64,000 nt of DNA. It comes from UBA1926 sp002337215. GTDB lineage: Bacteria; Planctomycetota; Phycisphaerae; Phycisphaerales; UBA1924. The first letter of the stretch is position 1. Every line of letters begins with the position of its first letter. The translations under genes and the position numbers were made by a program. The stretch lies in the NCBI GenBank assembly GCA_963973795.1, contig CAXBAF010000002.1, forward strand, positions 1 through 64,000. Reading direction: 5' to 3'. The notes below the pieces were generated by a model, which saw only the letters and a program-made list of their open reading frames with translations, searched no databases and was not told where the DNA came from. Positions 25,521 to 34,320 of the stretch are shown here, piece by piece.

Positions 25521-25820
25521 TCAGTCGTTGGAGCGTTCGCTGTGGACGGGCTCGACCGGGTCGGCCTTGCTGACGCGTTCGTCGGTGCCACCCGAGGTCA
25601 GTGGGGGCTTCGCGGCGGAGTAGGACTGCTCGTGCCGGTTTGACTTGGGCGGCGACGTGACGTCGTCGCTCATGTCGTGGACACCTTTCTTGAACTCGCG
25701 CATCGCGTCGCCGATGCTGCGGGCGACCGACGGGAGCCGGCTGCCGAACAGCAGGAGCATGACCAGACCGATCGCGATCCATTCCCAGCCGCCGGGCATG
25801 CCGAATGCGAGCGTGTTCAC
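25521..25820 (-). CDS. tatA: Twin-arginine translocase subunit TatA/E
   Basis: 99 residues. It begins at GTG 25820 behind AGAGGAG and reads MNTLAFGMPGGWEWIAIGLV. The single helix (IAIGLVMLLLFGSRLP) leads into the conserved FGSRLPSVARSIGDAMREFKK amphipathic segment that marks TatA; a polar tail follows. TatA forms the pore that moves folded proteins across the inner membrane. The longer frame to 25925 adds an unlikely N-terminus. tatC is not in the window. The Ntn-hydrolase at 36738 has a twin-arginine-type signal and is a likely client. Confidence 0.93.
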   Translation of the reverse strand: MNTLAFGMPGGWEWIAIGLVMLLLFGSRLPSVARSIGDAMREFKKGVHDMSDDVTSPPKSNRHEQSYSAAKPPLTSGGTDERVSKADPVEPVHSERSND

Positions 25821-26039
25821 AGCGGACTCCTCTCGGCTCGTCCTGAGCCGGGTGATTCGGACGGCGGGTCTGCGGACCGATGCCGCCTCGCTCAGTCTAA
25901 CGGCGAGCCGCCCGGGTTGATTCAAGACCCGGAGAGCAGGACTGTCAACCGGCTGGCAGGATCGCTTGCGGCCGCATCGATCGGGTTGTTGGGGACGCGA
26001 TCGGGCATGTTTCTCCGGTGACCCGTACCGCGTTCGGGC

Positions 26040-26969
26040 TCAACCAGGGCGACGAGACAACTCGGCAACCTGCAAGACATTGCCCAGCAGGACGGCGACA
26101 GTCATCGGGCCCACGCCGCCAGGCACGGGGCTGATCCATCCGGCAACGCGGCAGGCCTGGTCGAAGGCGACATCGCCCACGACCGAGCGGGAGCCGTCGG
26201 GATTGGTGATGCGGTTGACGCCGACATCGATGACGACGGCGCCGGGGCGGATCCACTCGGCGGTGACCAGCCCCGCCTTGCCCACGGCGACGACGAGCAC
26301 CTCGGCGGTCCTCGCAAGATCCGGCAGACCCCACGACCACTTGTTGGCGCTGATCACCGTCGCGTCCCGGGTCATGAGCAGGGCGGCGATGGGCTTGCCA
26401 ACGGTGTGGCTCTGGCCGATGACGACGGCGCGTTTGCCCTTGAGATCGGTGCCGGTCGAATCGATGAGTTTGAGGGTCGCGAGGGCCGTGCACGGGGCGA
26501 TGGACGAGTGGCCGTAGACGATGTTGCCGATGTTGGCGGGGTTGACGCCCTCGACGTCTTTTTCGGGGGCGATCCGGTTCTTGACGGCGTCCTGATTGAT
26601 CCCCTCTGGGAGAGGCATGTGGACCATGATCGCGTGGACGTCCGGATCGGAGTTCAGGCGGTCGATGAGCGCGAGCAGGGCGGTCTGATCGGTCGCGTCG
26701 CCCAATTCGTGGAGGCGGTACTCGATGCCCAACGCGTTGCAGGTCTTGGCCTGGTTCTCGGCGTAAACCCTTGCCCCGCCGCTGGCTTTGGTGCCCGTCG
26801 CGACGAGGACGGCGTCGAGGCGGACGGTGTTCTGGCCCGGGGCGCCTGAGTCGCGGATGGCACGGACTCGCGCGGCGATTCCGGCACGCTCGGCTTCGGC
26901 GAGCGCCTTGCCGTCGATGATCTTGGCGCTCGGTGTGCTGGGGGTCTCAGCGGGCATGCGCGGGATCAT
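26040..26969 (-). CDS. folD: Methylenetetrahydrofolate dehydrogenase / cyclohydrolase
   Basis: Interconverts methylene-, methenyl- and formyl-tetrahydrofolate. 309 residues from the ATG at 26969 (26957 is equally possible). Kept motifs: VYAENQAKTCNALGI with the catalytic Tyr and Lys, HAIMVHMPLPEGIN, VEGVNPANIG, VIGQSHTVGKPIAALLM, and the C-terminal PVPGGVGPMTVAVLL. The family's CHSxT stretch after the Rossmann motif is replaced by ISANKWSWGL, and the PCTPxG motif by PCTALA. The divergence suggests altered cofactor contacts, but the core looks active. It is divergent from ligA, with the start regions only about 30 bases apart. Confidence 0.94.
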   Translation of the reverse strand: MIPRMPAETPSTPSAKIIDGKALAEAERAGIAARVRAIRDSGAPGQNTVRLDAVLVATGTKASGGARVYAENQAKTCNALGIEYRLHELGDATDQTALLALIDRLNSDPDVHAIMVHMPLPEGINQDAVKNRIAPEKDVEGVNPANIGNIVYGHSSIAPCTALATLKLIDSTGTDLKGKRAVVIGQSHTVGKPIAALLMTRDATVISANKWSWGLPDLARTAEVLVVAVGKAGLVTAEWIRPGAVVIDVGVNRITNPDGSRSVVGDVAFDQACRVAGWISPVPGGVGPMTVAVLLGNVLQVAELSRRPG

Positions 26970-26997
26970 ACACTCGGGCGTGCGCGACACCCCGGAG

Positions 26998-29310
26998 ATG
27001 ACAAAAGAACAGGCCGCCGAACGCGTCGGGTCGCTCCGGTCGGTCCTCCGCCGGGCGAACCGGGCGTATTACGCGGACGCGGACCCGATCATGTCGGACC
27101 GCGAGTACGACGAGATGCTCGCCGAGCTGGAATCGCTCGAGGCGGCGCACCCCGAGTTCGACGACCCGGACAGCCCGACGAAACGCGTGGGGGGTGAGCC
27201 GATCGAGGGGTTCGAGACGGTCCGGCACGCGGTCCCGATGCTGTCGATCGACAACTCGTACAACGCCGACGAGGTGCGGGCGTGGGTCGAGCGGGTGGGC
27301 CGGAGTCTCGGGACCGGGGCCTCCGACGAGACCGGCGGGCTGTTCGCGGAGGATTCGGGCGGTCCGGGTGGTGATGGCGGGTTTGTGTGCGAGCCCAAGA
27401 TCGATGGTGTCGCGCTCTCGCTGCGGTACGAGAACGGCTCGCTCGCGGCGGCGCTGACGCGGGGGGACGGGGAGAAAGGCGACGATGTCAGCCATGCCGC
27501 GCGGACGATCCGGGCGATCCCGCTGGTGCTCGACGGGACCGCAATCGAGGGCGGGATCCCCGAGGTTCTCGAGATCCGGGGGGAGGTGTTCATCCCCCGC
27601 CCTGAGTTCGAGCGGATCAACGCGGACCGCGTGGAGAAGGGCCTCGAGCCGTTCATGAACCCGCGGAACGCGTGCGCCGGGACGATCAAGCAACTGGATC
27701 CGAAGGCGATCGCCGAGCGGAAATTGATGTTCATCGCACACGGGCGCGGGGAGATCTCAGGAAAGAGCTCGGATTCGTTCGCGGATTCGTACTCGGAGTT
27801 CAGGGAAAAGATCGCGGCGCTGGGCGTGCCCATCAGCCCCCACGCGAAGGAGGCCGGGCACGCGGACGCGATCATCGAGGCGATCGAGGCATTCGAGCAG
27901 CATCGGTTCGATCTCGACTACGACACGGACGGGATGGTCGCGCGGGTCGATTCGTTCGCGAGCCAGGATGAACTGGGAACCACGAGCAAGAGCCCCCGGT
28001 GGGTGATCGCGTACAAGTTCGCGGCCGAGCGGAAGCCGACGACGCTCGAGAATGTCGAGTTCCAGGTGGGCAAGACGGGGAAGATCACACCGAGAGCGGT
28101 GATGTCGCCCGTCCTGCTCGCGGGGACAACCGTCCGGCACGCGAGCCTGCACAACTTCGGGCTGATCCGCAAGAAAGACATCCGTGTGGGCGACATGGTG
28201 CTCGTCGAGAAGGCGGGGGAGATCATCCCGTACGTGGTCGAGCCTGTCTTGAAGGATCGGCCGAAGTCGGCGAGGAAGATCAAGCCGCCCGCCGAGTGTC
28301 CGCGGTGCGGGGAGGCGGTCGAGATCGAGACGGCGGACGGGATCGTGTATTCGCCGGGCGACGCGTTCGACCCTGAGAGTGAGACGGCGCGTCGGTGCGT
28401 CAACCCCGAGTGCCCCGCGCAGCTGCGCGAGAAACTCGTCTGGTTCGTGGGGCGGAACCAGATGGACATCGACGGGCTGGGGGAGCAAACCATCGATCAG
28501 ATACTCTCCACCGCGGAGCCTCCCGGGGAGCGTGACACCGAGGAGACCGACGAGTCAGAAGATGGTGATGCCGGTTCGGCCGAGCGGGTCGAGCCCATCC
28601 CGCTGAGGGGGTTCGCCGACATCTTCAGGCTGGGCGAGCACCGGGATTCGCTGCTCGCGCTCGACCGCATGGGCGAGAAGAAGCTCGAGAACATGCTCAA
28701 AGGCATCGAGGACGCGAAGTCGCGCGGGCTCGCGCGGGTGCTGGGGGGCATGGGCATCCGACATGTCGGGACATCGACCGCCAAGGCCCTCGCCCGCGTC
28801 TTCCCGGATCTCGATGCGCTGCTTGATGCCCCAGTGGAGAAGTTGATGCCCAAAGCGTTCAACACGATGTCGGCCGCGGAACGCGAGCGGATCAGCGGAT
28901 CGCCCGACAAGCTCACCGACGACTACGAAACAGGGCTCGGGCGCGACACGGCGCCCGTCGTGCACGCGTATCTGCACAGCAAGGCCGCGAAGAAAACGTT
29001 CGACGAACTCCGCGAGGTGGGCGTGAGCCTGTCGAGCGTGGACTATCGCGAGCCGGGCGAGCAAGCGTCCGTTGACAATCCGTTCGCGGGCAAGACGGTC
29101 GTGCTGACCGGCACGCTCGAGCGCTACGACCGCCCCGCGCTCAAGGAGAAGCTCGAGAGGCTGGGCGCGAAAGTCACCGGGTCGGTCTCGAAGAACACGG
29201 ACCTGGTTGTCGCAGGCGAGAAGGCGGGCAGCAAGCTCACGAAAGCCGTGTCGCTCGGCGTTGAAGTCTGGGACGAGGCGTCGCTCATCGAGGCGCTGGG
29301 CGAGGGCTGA
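26998..29310 (+). CDS. ligA: NAD-dependent DNA ligase
   Basis: Seals nicks using NAD during replication and repair. 770 residues with the full order: Ia domain with YYADADPIMSDREYDEML, nucleotidyltransferase with catalytic Lys134 in CEPKIDGVALSLRYENGSL, OB fold (FQVGKTGKITPRAVM), a Cys4 zinc finger (CPRCGEAVE ... CVNPECPAQL), helix-hairpin-helix repeats, and a BRCT end (GKTVVLTGTLERYDR). Two Gly/Ser/Glu-rich inserts, near residues 103-128 and 505-525, lengthen it by about 80 residues compared with E. coli. The start at 26998 or a GTG at 26980 (same frame) are both possible. Confidence 0.97.
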   Translation: MTKEQAAERVGSLRSVLRRANRAYYADADPIMSDREYDEMLAELESLEAAHPEFDDPDSPTKRVGGEPIEGFETVRHAVPMLSIDNSYNADEVRAWVERVGRSLGTGASDETGGLFAEDSGGPGGDGGFVCEPKIDGVALSLRYENGSLAAALTRGDGEKGDDVSHAARTIRAIPLVLDGTAIEGGIPEVLEIRGEVFIPRPEFERINADRVEKGLEPFMNPRNACAGTIKQLDPKAIAERKLMFIAHGRGEISGKSSDSFADSYSEFREKIAALGVPISPHAKEAGHADAIIEAIEAFEQHRFDLDYDTDGMVARVDSFASQDELGTTSKSPRWVIAYKFAAERKPTTLENVEFQVGKTGKITPRAVMSPVLLAGTTVRHASLHNFGLIRKKDIRVGDMVLVEKAGEIIPYVVEPVLKDRPKSARKIKPPAECPRCGEAVEIETADGIVYSPGDAFDPESETARRCVNPECPAQLREKLVWFVGRNQMDIDGLGEQTIDQILSTAEPPGERDTEETDESEDGDAGSAERVEPIPLRGFADIFRLGEHRDSLLALDRMGEKKLENMLKGIEDAKSRGLARVLGGMGIRHVGTSTAKALARVFPDLDALLDAPVEKLMPKAFNTMSAAERERISGSPDKLTDDYETGLGRDTAPVVHAYLHSKAAKKTFDELREVGVSLSSVDYREPGEQASVDNPFAGKTVVLTGTLERYDRPALKEKLERLGAKVTGSVSKNTDLVVAGEKAGSKLTKAVSLGVEVWDEASLIEALGEG

Positions 29311-29317
29311 CGCGCGA

Positions 29318-29776
29318 TCACTCGCTCGCGGCGGCCTCTTCGCACGCCCTCGCGAGATCATCGAGGTCCTTTTCGAGCATCGTGCACATGCTCTTTTTCA
29401 TGAACGCGAACATGAACCCCATCAGTTTCGCGGGCAACGTCCGCGGCGTGCCCTCGAATCGGAGCGTCATCGTCGTGCTCTCGCCCTCAGAGGTGAACGA
29501 GTGTGTCGAGACGTAGTCGCAGCCGTGACTGCTGGCGAGCAGCGTGAACCCGTTGGGCGGATCGAAGTCCGCGAACGTCATCGTCTCGCTCGCTTCCTTG
29601 CCCCACATCTTTCGGGTCTCGGTGAAGCGCGTGCCGTCGCCCACCGGGCCCTCGGTGTGGACCTCGATCTTCGTGATCGCCTCGATCTGGTTCGCCCAGT
29701 TGTGGACATCGCTCGCCTTCGCAAAGACGAGTTCGACGGGTGCGTTGATGTGCTTTTGGACGGTGATGGATGCCAC
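29318..29776 (-). CDS. SRPBCC-family (START-like) protein
   Basis: 152 residues. The start is GTG 29776 after GAGGAGG. The N-terminus ITVQKHINAPVELVFAKASD is the classic first strand and helix of the SRPBCC/polyketide cyclase fold, and the C-terminus has the long helix over the ligand cavity (LEKDLDDLARACEEA). No catalytic residues can be assigned; members bind lipids or small hydrophobic ligands. It is convergent with ligA, 7 bases apart. Confidence 0.85.
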   Translation of the reverse strand: MASITVQKHINAPVELVFAKASDVHNWANQIEAITKIEVHTEGPVGDGTRFTETRKMWGKEASETMTFADFDPPNGFTLLASSHGCDYVSTHSFTSEGESTTMTLRFEGTPRTLPAKLMGFMFAFMKKSMCTMLEKDLDDLARACEEAAASE

Positions 29777-29862
29777 GGCGGTTCCTCCTCGGCGTCGAAC
29801 GAACCGCCTGCGCAGAGACTACTGGAAATCGAATCAGCCGTGGACGGGAGAGATCGCGTCGA

Positions 29863-30102
29863 TCACGTGGCGTGGTCGACCGGGTCGGGTCCGCCGTGGT
29901 CGGTGGCGAATGCCTTCAGCATCAGCCGGGCGACGCGGATATTGAGCCAGAGGAAGGCGAGCCCGCCCGCGAAGCACGCGATCACGGGCCAGCCTGCGAG
30001 CGGGTCGTCGAGCGTCTTGCGGAACTCACCGACCACGGCTTGCCAGGCGGCGAGACCGTCTGAAGAGGATGTCGCGAGGATCGAGCGTGCGAAGGCGTGC
30101 AT
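29863..30102 (-). CDS. Small single-pass membrane protein
   Basis: 79 residues from ATG 30102, supported by GGAGGGAGG just upstream. One hydrophobic helix (GWPVIACFAGGLAFLWLNIRVA) lies in the middle, with short polar ends and no other motif. The strong ribosome site favours a real gene. It sits between the SRPBCC and SnoaL-like genes on the same strand. Function unknown. Confidence 0.6.
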   Translation of the reverse strand: MHAFARSILATSSSDGLAAWQAVVGEFRKTLDDPLAGWPVIACFAGGLAFLWLNIRVARLMLKAFATDHGGPDPVDHAT

Positions 30103-30252
30103 GGTGCGCCTCCCTCCGCATGAAGCATCGGGTCCGATCATGCATAGGGCGAGCGGAATCCCTCGATCAGCGCCGGAGTCGGTCGCCGACGCCGTCTCGA
30201 TCGGATCGCGAGTTCATTGCGGACCGATTCTCGGTCCATGCGCACGCGGGCG

Positions 30253-30876
30253 TCAGTCAACATCGGGTGTCGATTGCGTGCCGATGGCGTCCATGACCGC
30301 GCTGGCCTTGTCGTTGGGGACGAGGAAGGCGAGGCTGTAATGGGCGATCCGCCAGTCGCCGTCAGAGCCCAGTCGGGCGACACCCGTCCCCCGGCATCGG
30401 CCGTACTTGTCGTTCCAGAGGACCTCATCGAACCAGACAACCGACGAGTCGTCGCTGGAGCCAACAACGACGTGCCGATCGATCGCTTCGTAGGTCCACG
30501 CCTCGACACCGTCAAAATAGGGCCCCGCAAACGCCTCAAACTCGGCGCGGGTCCAGCGTTCGTCGGGGTCGGTGCCCAGAAAGACCGCGTCGTCGGTCAT
30601 CCGCGAGAAGTAGGCATCGAAGTCACCCCTCGCGGCGGCGGCGTGCCACATGCCGAGCAGAATCGTCACCGATGCGTGCGCGGAGAGCGCATCCCTTGAT
30701 CGGAAATGATCGGGGAGGTTGAGCGGGTTCGAGTTGCGCCGAGAGGTATCCGTGGTCGCGCAGCCGACCGGGCCGAGCGCCGGCCCGAAGAGCAATGCTG
30801 CCAGAGCACCGGCAGCCGGCGCGGACAACACCGCGCGGCGCCCGCGTCGGCAGGTGGAGACGCTCAACCGTCCCAT
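30253..30876 (-). CDS. SnoaL-like/NTF2-fold exported protein
   Basis: 207 residues. A basic N-terminus (STCRRGRRAVL) and hydrophobic core (AGALAALLFGPALGPVGC) resemble a signal; the Cys could be a lipid site, but Pro at -3 makes the lipobox weak. Residues 60-195 match the SnoaL/NTF2 cone fold: LLGMWHAAAARGDFDAYFSR, ARAEFEAF-like WTRAEFEAFAGPYFDG, and GVARLGSDGDWRIAHYSLAF. The start at 30876 overlaps the MDR gene's end by 13 bases, so the two are likely co-transcribed. The role is not known. Confidence 0.8.
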   Translation of the reverse strand: MGRLSVSTCRRGRRAVLSAPAAGALAALLFGPALGPVGCATTDTSRRNSNPLNLPDHFRSRDALSAHASVTILLGMWHAAAARGDFDAYFSRMTDDAVFLGTDPDERWTRAEFEAFAGPYFDGVEAWTYEAIDRHVVVGSSDDSSVVWFDEVLWNDKYGRCRGTGVARLGSDGDWRIAHYSLAFLVPNDKASAVMDAIGTQSTPDVD

Positions 30877-31913
30877 CTGATCACCACCTTGCCGAACTGC
30901 TCGCCAGCTTCCAGCCGCTCGTAGGCGGCCTGCCCATGCTCGGCCTTGTGCACCGAATCGATCACTGGCGCGTACGCGCCGGTCCTGAACAGGCTCGCGA
31001 CCTCCGCGAAGTCGTCGATCGATCCCATTGTCGAGCCGAAGATCCGCAACTGGTTCCAGAAGATCCTTGCGAGATCCGTCGTCGCGTCGGGGCCGCTCGT
31101 GCAACCGGGCGTGACATATGCCCCGCCCCGCGCGAGGGACTTGATGCACCAGAGGTGCGTCGCCTTGCCCGCGGAATCCACCGCGAGATCGACGCCCCGC
31201 TTACGCGACCACTTGCGAACCTCGCGCGACCAGTCGGCGCCCTCGTCCAGCACGCCGTGGTCGGCGCCCAGTTCCTTCGCTTTGTCGAGCTTCCACTGGT
31301 GCCGGCTCGTGACGCAGACCTCGCAGCCCAGGTGCCTGGCGATCGACAACGCAGCCAGCGCGACCCCGCCCCCGATCCCTGTGATCAGCACGCGCTGACC
31401 CGGGAGCAGATCAGCCTTGGTGCGCATCATGCTGTAGGCGGTCAGGAAGGTAAGCCCGAACGCGGCGGCGTGGGACGGGTCGGCATCACCCACATCCGCG
31501 ACCTGTTCGACGGGGCAGTTGAAGAATTCCGTGTGCGTGCCCGGCGAATGGTGCTCGCCGAGCAGTTCGTAGTTGGGGGCGAGGGTCGATCCCGTCGCGT
31601 CGTCGGGGTGCGGCTCGTCGGGAGTGTCGATCGCGGCGTTGACGATGACCCGCCGGCCGATCCACGCCTCGTCCACGTCATCACCCACCTCGGTGATCTC
31701 GCCGCACCCGTCGCAGCCCCCCACCCGCGGGTACTCGAGTTCGAGCCCCGGCACGCCCCGTCCCACCCAGAGATCGAGGTGGTTGAGGGCGCTGGCGAGC
31801 ATCTTCATCCGCACCTCGCCCGGCTCCGGAGGCCCGGGATCCTCGAAATCGGTCCTGTAAACCACATTGGGTGCGACGGGGTTGCCCTGTTCTTCGATGA
31901 CGAGTGCTCGCAT
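30864..31913 (-). CDS. Zinc-containing alcohol dehydrogenase-like (MDR) oxidoreductase
   Basis: 349 residues. Medium-chain dehydrogenase/reductase architecture: GroES-like N-terminal half (SALNHLDLWVGRGVPGLELE, GGCDGCGEITEVG) and a Rossmann half with VLITGIGGGVALAALSIARH. The later TTDLARIFWNQLRIFGSTMG is a common MDR stretch. The usual catalytic zinc Cys is replaced in part (NHLDLW, HSPGTHTEFF), so it may be quinone-oxidoreductase type. NAD(P)-dependent; substrate unknown. It heads a two-gene unit with the SnoaL-like protein. Confidence 0.87.
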   Translation of the reverse strand: MRALVIEEQGNPVAPNVVYRTDFEDPGPPEPGEVRMKMLASALNHLDLWVGRGVPGLELEYPRVGGCDGCGEITEVGDDVDEAWIGRRVIVNAAIDTPDEPHPDDATGSTLAPNYELLGEHHSPGTHTEFFNCPVEQVADVGDADPSHAAAFGLTFLTAYSMMRTKADLLPGQRVLITGIGGGVALAALSIARHLGCEVCVTSRHQWKLDKAKELGADHGVLDEGADWSREVRKWSRKRGVDLAVDSAGKATHLWCIKSLARGGAYVTPGCTSGPDATTDLARIFWNQLRIFGSTMGSIDDFAEVASLFRTGAYAPVIDSVHKAEHGQAAYERLEAGEQFGKVVIRWDG

Positions 31914-31984
31914 GACGACAGCCTAGAACAGGACGGCGCGATCTGTCGCGTGGGCCGCACTCTTGGGATCTGCAGAAACCCGTT

Positions 31985-32072
31985 CGGGTGCCATGGAGTC
32001 ACCGCGGAGCGGTTTCTCCATGCCGGTCAGGGTGTGAACATGGAGAAGGCAGCGCCGTCTCCATGGCACCCG
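31985..32072. repeat. Two-hairpin intergenic repeat, family 1, copy A
   Basis: 88 bases with mirror-image ends CGGGTGCCATGG and CCATGGCACCCG. Inside are two hairpins: 31992-32022 (CATGGAG/CTCCATG around a CCGCGGAGCGG loop stem) and 32039-32065 (CATGGAG/CTCCATG around a GGCAGCGCC stem). Read through, it also gives MEKAAPSPWHP, which can mislead gene calls. It lies between the MDR gene and the ABC-F gene, which are divergent. Confidence 0.88.
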
Positions 32073-32230
32073 GTGGGGCCAAGCAGAAGTAGCCACACGG
32101 CTTCATCCTCGCGGAATAGTGGTTGTGCGCGGACCTTTTGACACCGACCGCACACCCAAGACGGCGTTGGCTCACCGCAAAAGTCTTTCTCAGCAAACTC
32201 CGGCTCGCACCCCTTCTACCCTCTCCCCGC

Positions 32231-34288
32231 ATGCCCATCCTCGCCGCCACCAACATCGAACTCGCCTACGGCGACCGCCGCATCCTCGACGCGGTCTCGC
32301 TCTCCGTCGAGCCCGGGGAGCGTGTGGGCATGGTGGGCCGCAACGGGTGCGGCAAGTCCAGCCTGTTCAAGGTGCTCACGGGGCACCTGAAAGCCGACGG
32401 CGGGCAGGTCGTGCTGCAGGCCGGGGCGAAGTCGGCGTACCTCGCCCAGGAGCACGGGTTCGAGCCCGGCAAGACGCTCCGCGAGGAGGCGGCCGCCGCG
32501 TTCGGGCACATCGAGGAACTGCAGGACGAGCTGCACGATGTCTTCGAGGCGATGGGCGAGGCGCACGGTGACGAACTGCAAAAACTCCTCCGCAGACAGG
32601 CCGAGATCGAGAAAAAGATCGACGCCGGGGGCGGGCTGAACAACGCGCACAGGATCGACGCCGTCCTGCACGGCCTGGGGTTCACCGATGCCCAGTTCAC
32701 GGTCCCCGTCGAAGGGCTGTCGGGAGGGCAGGGCGCGAGGCTCGCGCTCGCGAAGATCCTGCTCACCGAGCCCGACATCCTGCTGCTCGACGAGCCGACC
32801 AACCACCTGGATATCCAGGGCCGGATCTGGCTCGAGGGCTTCCTCAAGCACGAGTACCGCGGCGCGGTATTGATGATCAGCCACGACCGCTACCTGCTCG
32901 ACGCGGTCGTCAGCCGGATCATCGAGGTCGAGCCCGTCCCCACGCAGGGCGGACGGCTGATCGAGTATCCCGGCAATTACAAGGCGTTCCGGAAGCTGCG
33001 GGCCGAGCGGCTCGAGGTCCAGCGGCGCGCGTGGGAGACCCAGCAAACCAAGTTCAAGCAGGAAGAAGCCTTCATCCGCAAGTACAAGGCGGGGCAGCGC
33101 GCCAAGCAGGCACGCGGGCGCGAGAGCCGGCTCGAACGAGAGAAGGCCACGCTGACGATCGAGAAGCCGCTGAACTCGACATCGATGCGGCTCGAGCTGC
33201 CCAAGGCCGAGCGGACAGGCGACATCGTCGCGAACGTGCGCGGGCTCAAAAAGGCGTATCCCAACGAGGACGGCTCGGCACGCGTGCTGTTCGATGATCT
33301 GGATCTCACGATCGAGCGGGGCCAGCGTTGGGGCATCCTGGGCCCCAACGGGGCGGGGAAGACCACGCTCGTGCGCTGCCTGCTGGGCGAGGCCGACGCC
33401 GACGCGGGCAGCGTCTCGCTGGGCACCAAGCTCTCGATCGGGTACTTCAAGCAGAGCCACGAATCGCTCGATCCCGAGCTCACCGTCATCCGCTATCTCC
33501 AGAAGATCGTCCGCAACGAATGCCCCGATCAGCTCCTCAGCGAGCAGGCGGCGCGGAACCTCGCGGGCGCGTTCCTGTTCAGCGGCGAATCGCAGGAAAA
33601 GGAACTGGGCCTGCTGAGCGGCGGCGAGCGGGCCCGTGCCGCCCTCGCGGGGCTCATGGCGAGCGCCAAGAACGTGCTCGTCCTCGACGAGCCGACCAAC
33701 CACCTCGACATCCCTTCCGCGGAACGGCTCGAGGACGCGCTCCGACTCCCCGAGAAAGACGAACGCAACGAGTCACTCTTCGACGGCACGCTGATTCTCA
33801 TCAGCCACGACCGGGCCCTGCTCGACGCCTGCTGCGATCAACTCATTGTGCTGGACGGGGAGGGCGACGCGCGCGCGTTCAACGGCAACTACAGCGAGTG
33901 GCACGCCAAGCAGGAAGCCAAAAAGGCCGAGGCCGCCGCGAGGAGCAACCAGCAGAAGTCGACCAAACCGCAGTCTGGTAGGCCGCAGCAGAGCAAGCCG
34001 TCCAAATCGCCGGAATCCACGGCTAACACCGCGAGCAACCCCGCGGCGATCAGGCCGAAAACCGACGAGGGCGCGCCGAAGAAGAGCAAGTGGTCCTGGA
34101 TGCGGGTCGAGCAACTCGAAGAGAAGATCGCCTTCCTCGAAGGCCGCATCGCCGAGATCGACCGCGCCCTCGACGACCCCGATATCTGGACCGAGATCGA
34201 CAAGGCGAACGCGCTCACCACCGAACGCGACGAGTTCAAGACCGAGCTCGAGGGCGTCGAGGCGGAGTGGCTCCGGGAGGCGGACTGA
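32231..34288 (+). CDS. ABC-F family ATPase (Uup/EttA-like)
   Basis: 685 residues, soluble. Two ABC domains in tandem: first Walker A GRNGCGKSS, signature LSGGQGARLAL, Walker B LLLDEPTNHLD; second Walker A GPNGAGKTT, signature LSGGERARAALAG, and LVLDEPTNHLDIPSAERL. Between them is the helical linker, rich in charged residues (KFKQEEAFIRKYKAGQRAKQ). The C-terminal end has a coiled coil (VEQLEEKIAFLEGRIAEIDR) after a Lys/Ser/Pro-rich spacer, resembling Uup. ABC-F proteins act on ribosomes; transport is not expected. ATG 32231 is the natural start; the frame upstream is unsupported. Confidence 0.94.
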   Translation: MPILAATNIELAYGDRRILDAVSLSVEPGERVGMVGRNGCGKSSLFKVLTGHLKADGGQVVLQAGAKSAYLAQEHGFEPGKTLREEAAAAFGHIEELQDELHDVFEAMGEAHGDELQKLLRRQAEIEKKIDAGGGLNNAHRIDAVLHGLGFTDAQFTVPVEGLSGGQGARLALAKILLTEPDILLLDEPTNHLDIQGRIWLEGFLKHEYRGAVLMISHDRYLLDAVVSRIIEVEPVPTQGGRLIEYPGNYKAFRKLRAERLEVQRRAWETQQTKFKQEEAFIRKYKAGQRAKQARGRESRLEREKATLTIEKPLNSTSMRLELPKAERTGDIVANVRGLKKAYPNEDGSARVLFDDLDLTIERGQRWGILGPNGAGKTTLVRCLLGEADADAGSVSLGTKLSIGYFKQSHESLDPELTVIRYLQKIVRNECPDQLLSEQAARNLAGAFLFSGESQEKELGLLSGGERARAALAGLMASAKNVLVLDEPTNHLDIPSAERLEDALRLPEKDERNESLFDGTLILISHDRALLDACCDQLIVLDGEGDARAFNGNYSEWHAKQEAKKAEAAARSNQQKSTKPQSGRPQQSKPSKSPESTANTASNPAAIRPKTDEGAPKKSKWSWMRVEQLEEKIAFLEGRIAEIDRALDDPDIWTEIDKANALTTERDEFKTELEGVEAEWLREAD

Positions 34289-34320
34289 ACGCCGCGATCC
34301 CGAATCAACCGCCGCGCCGA

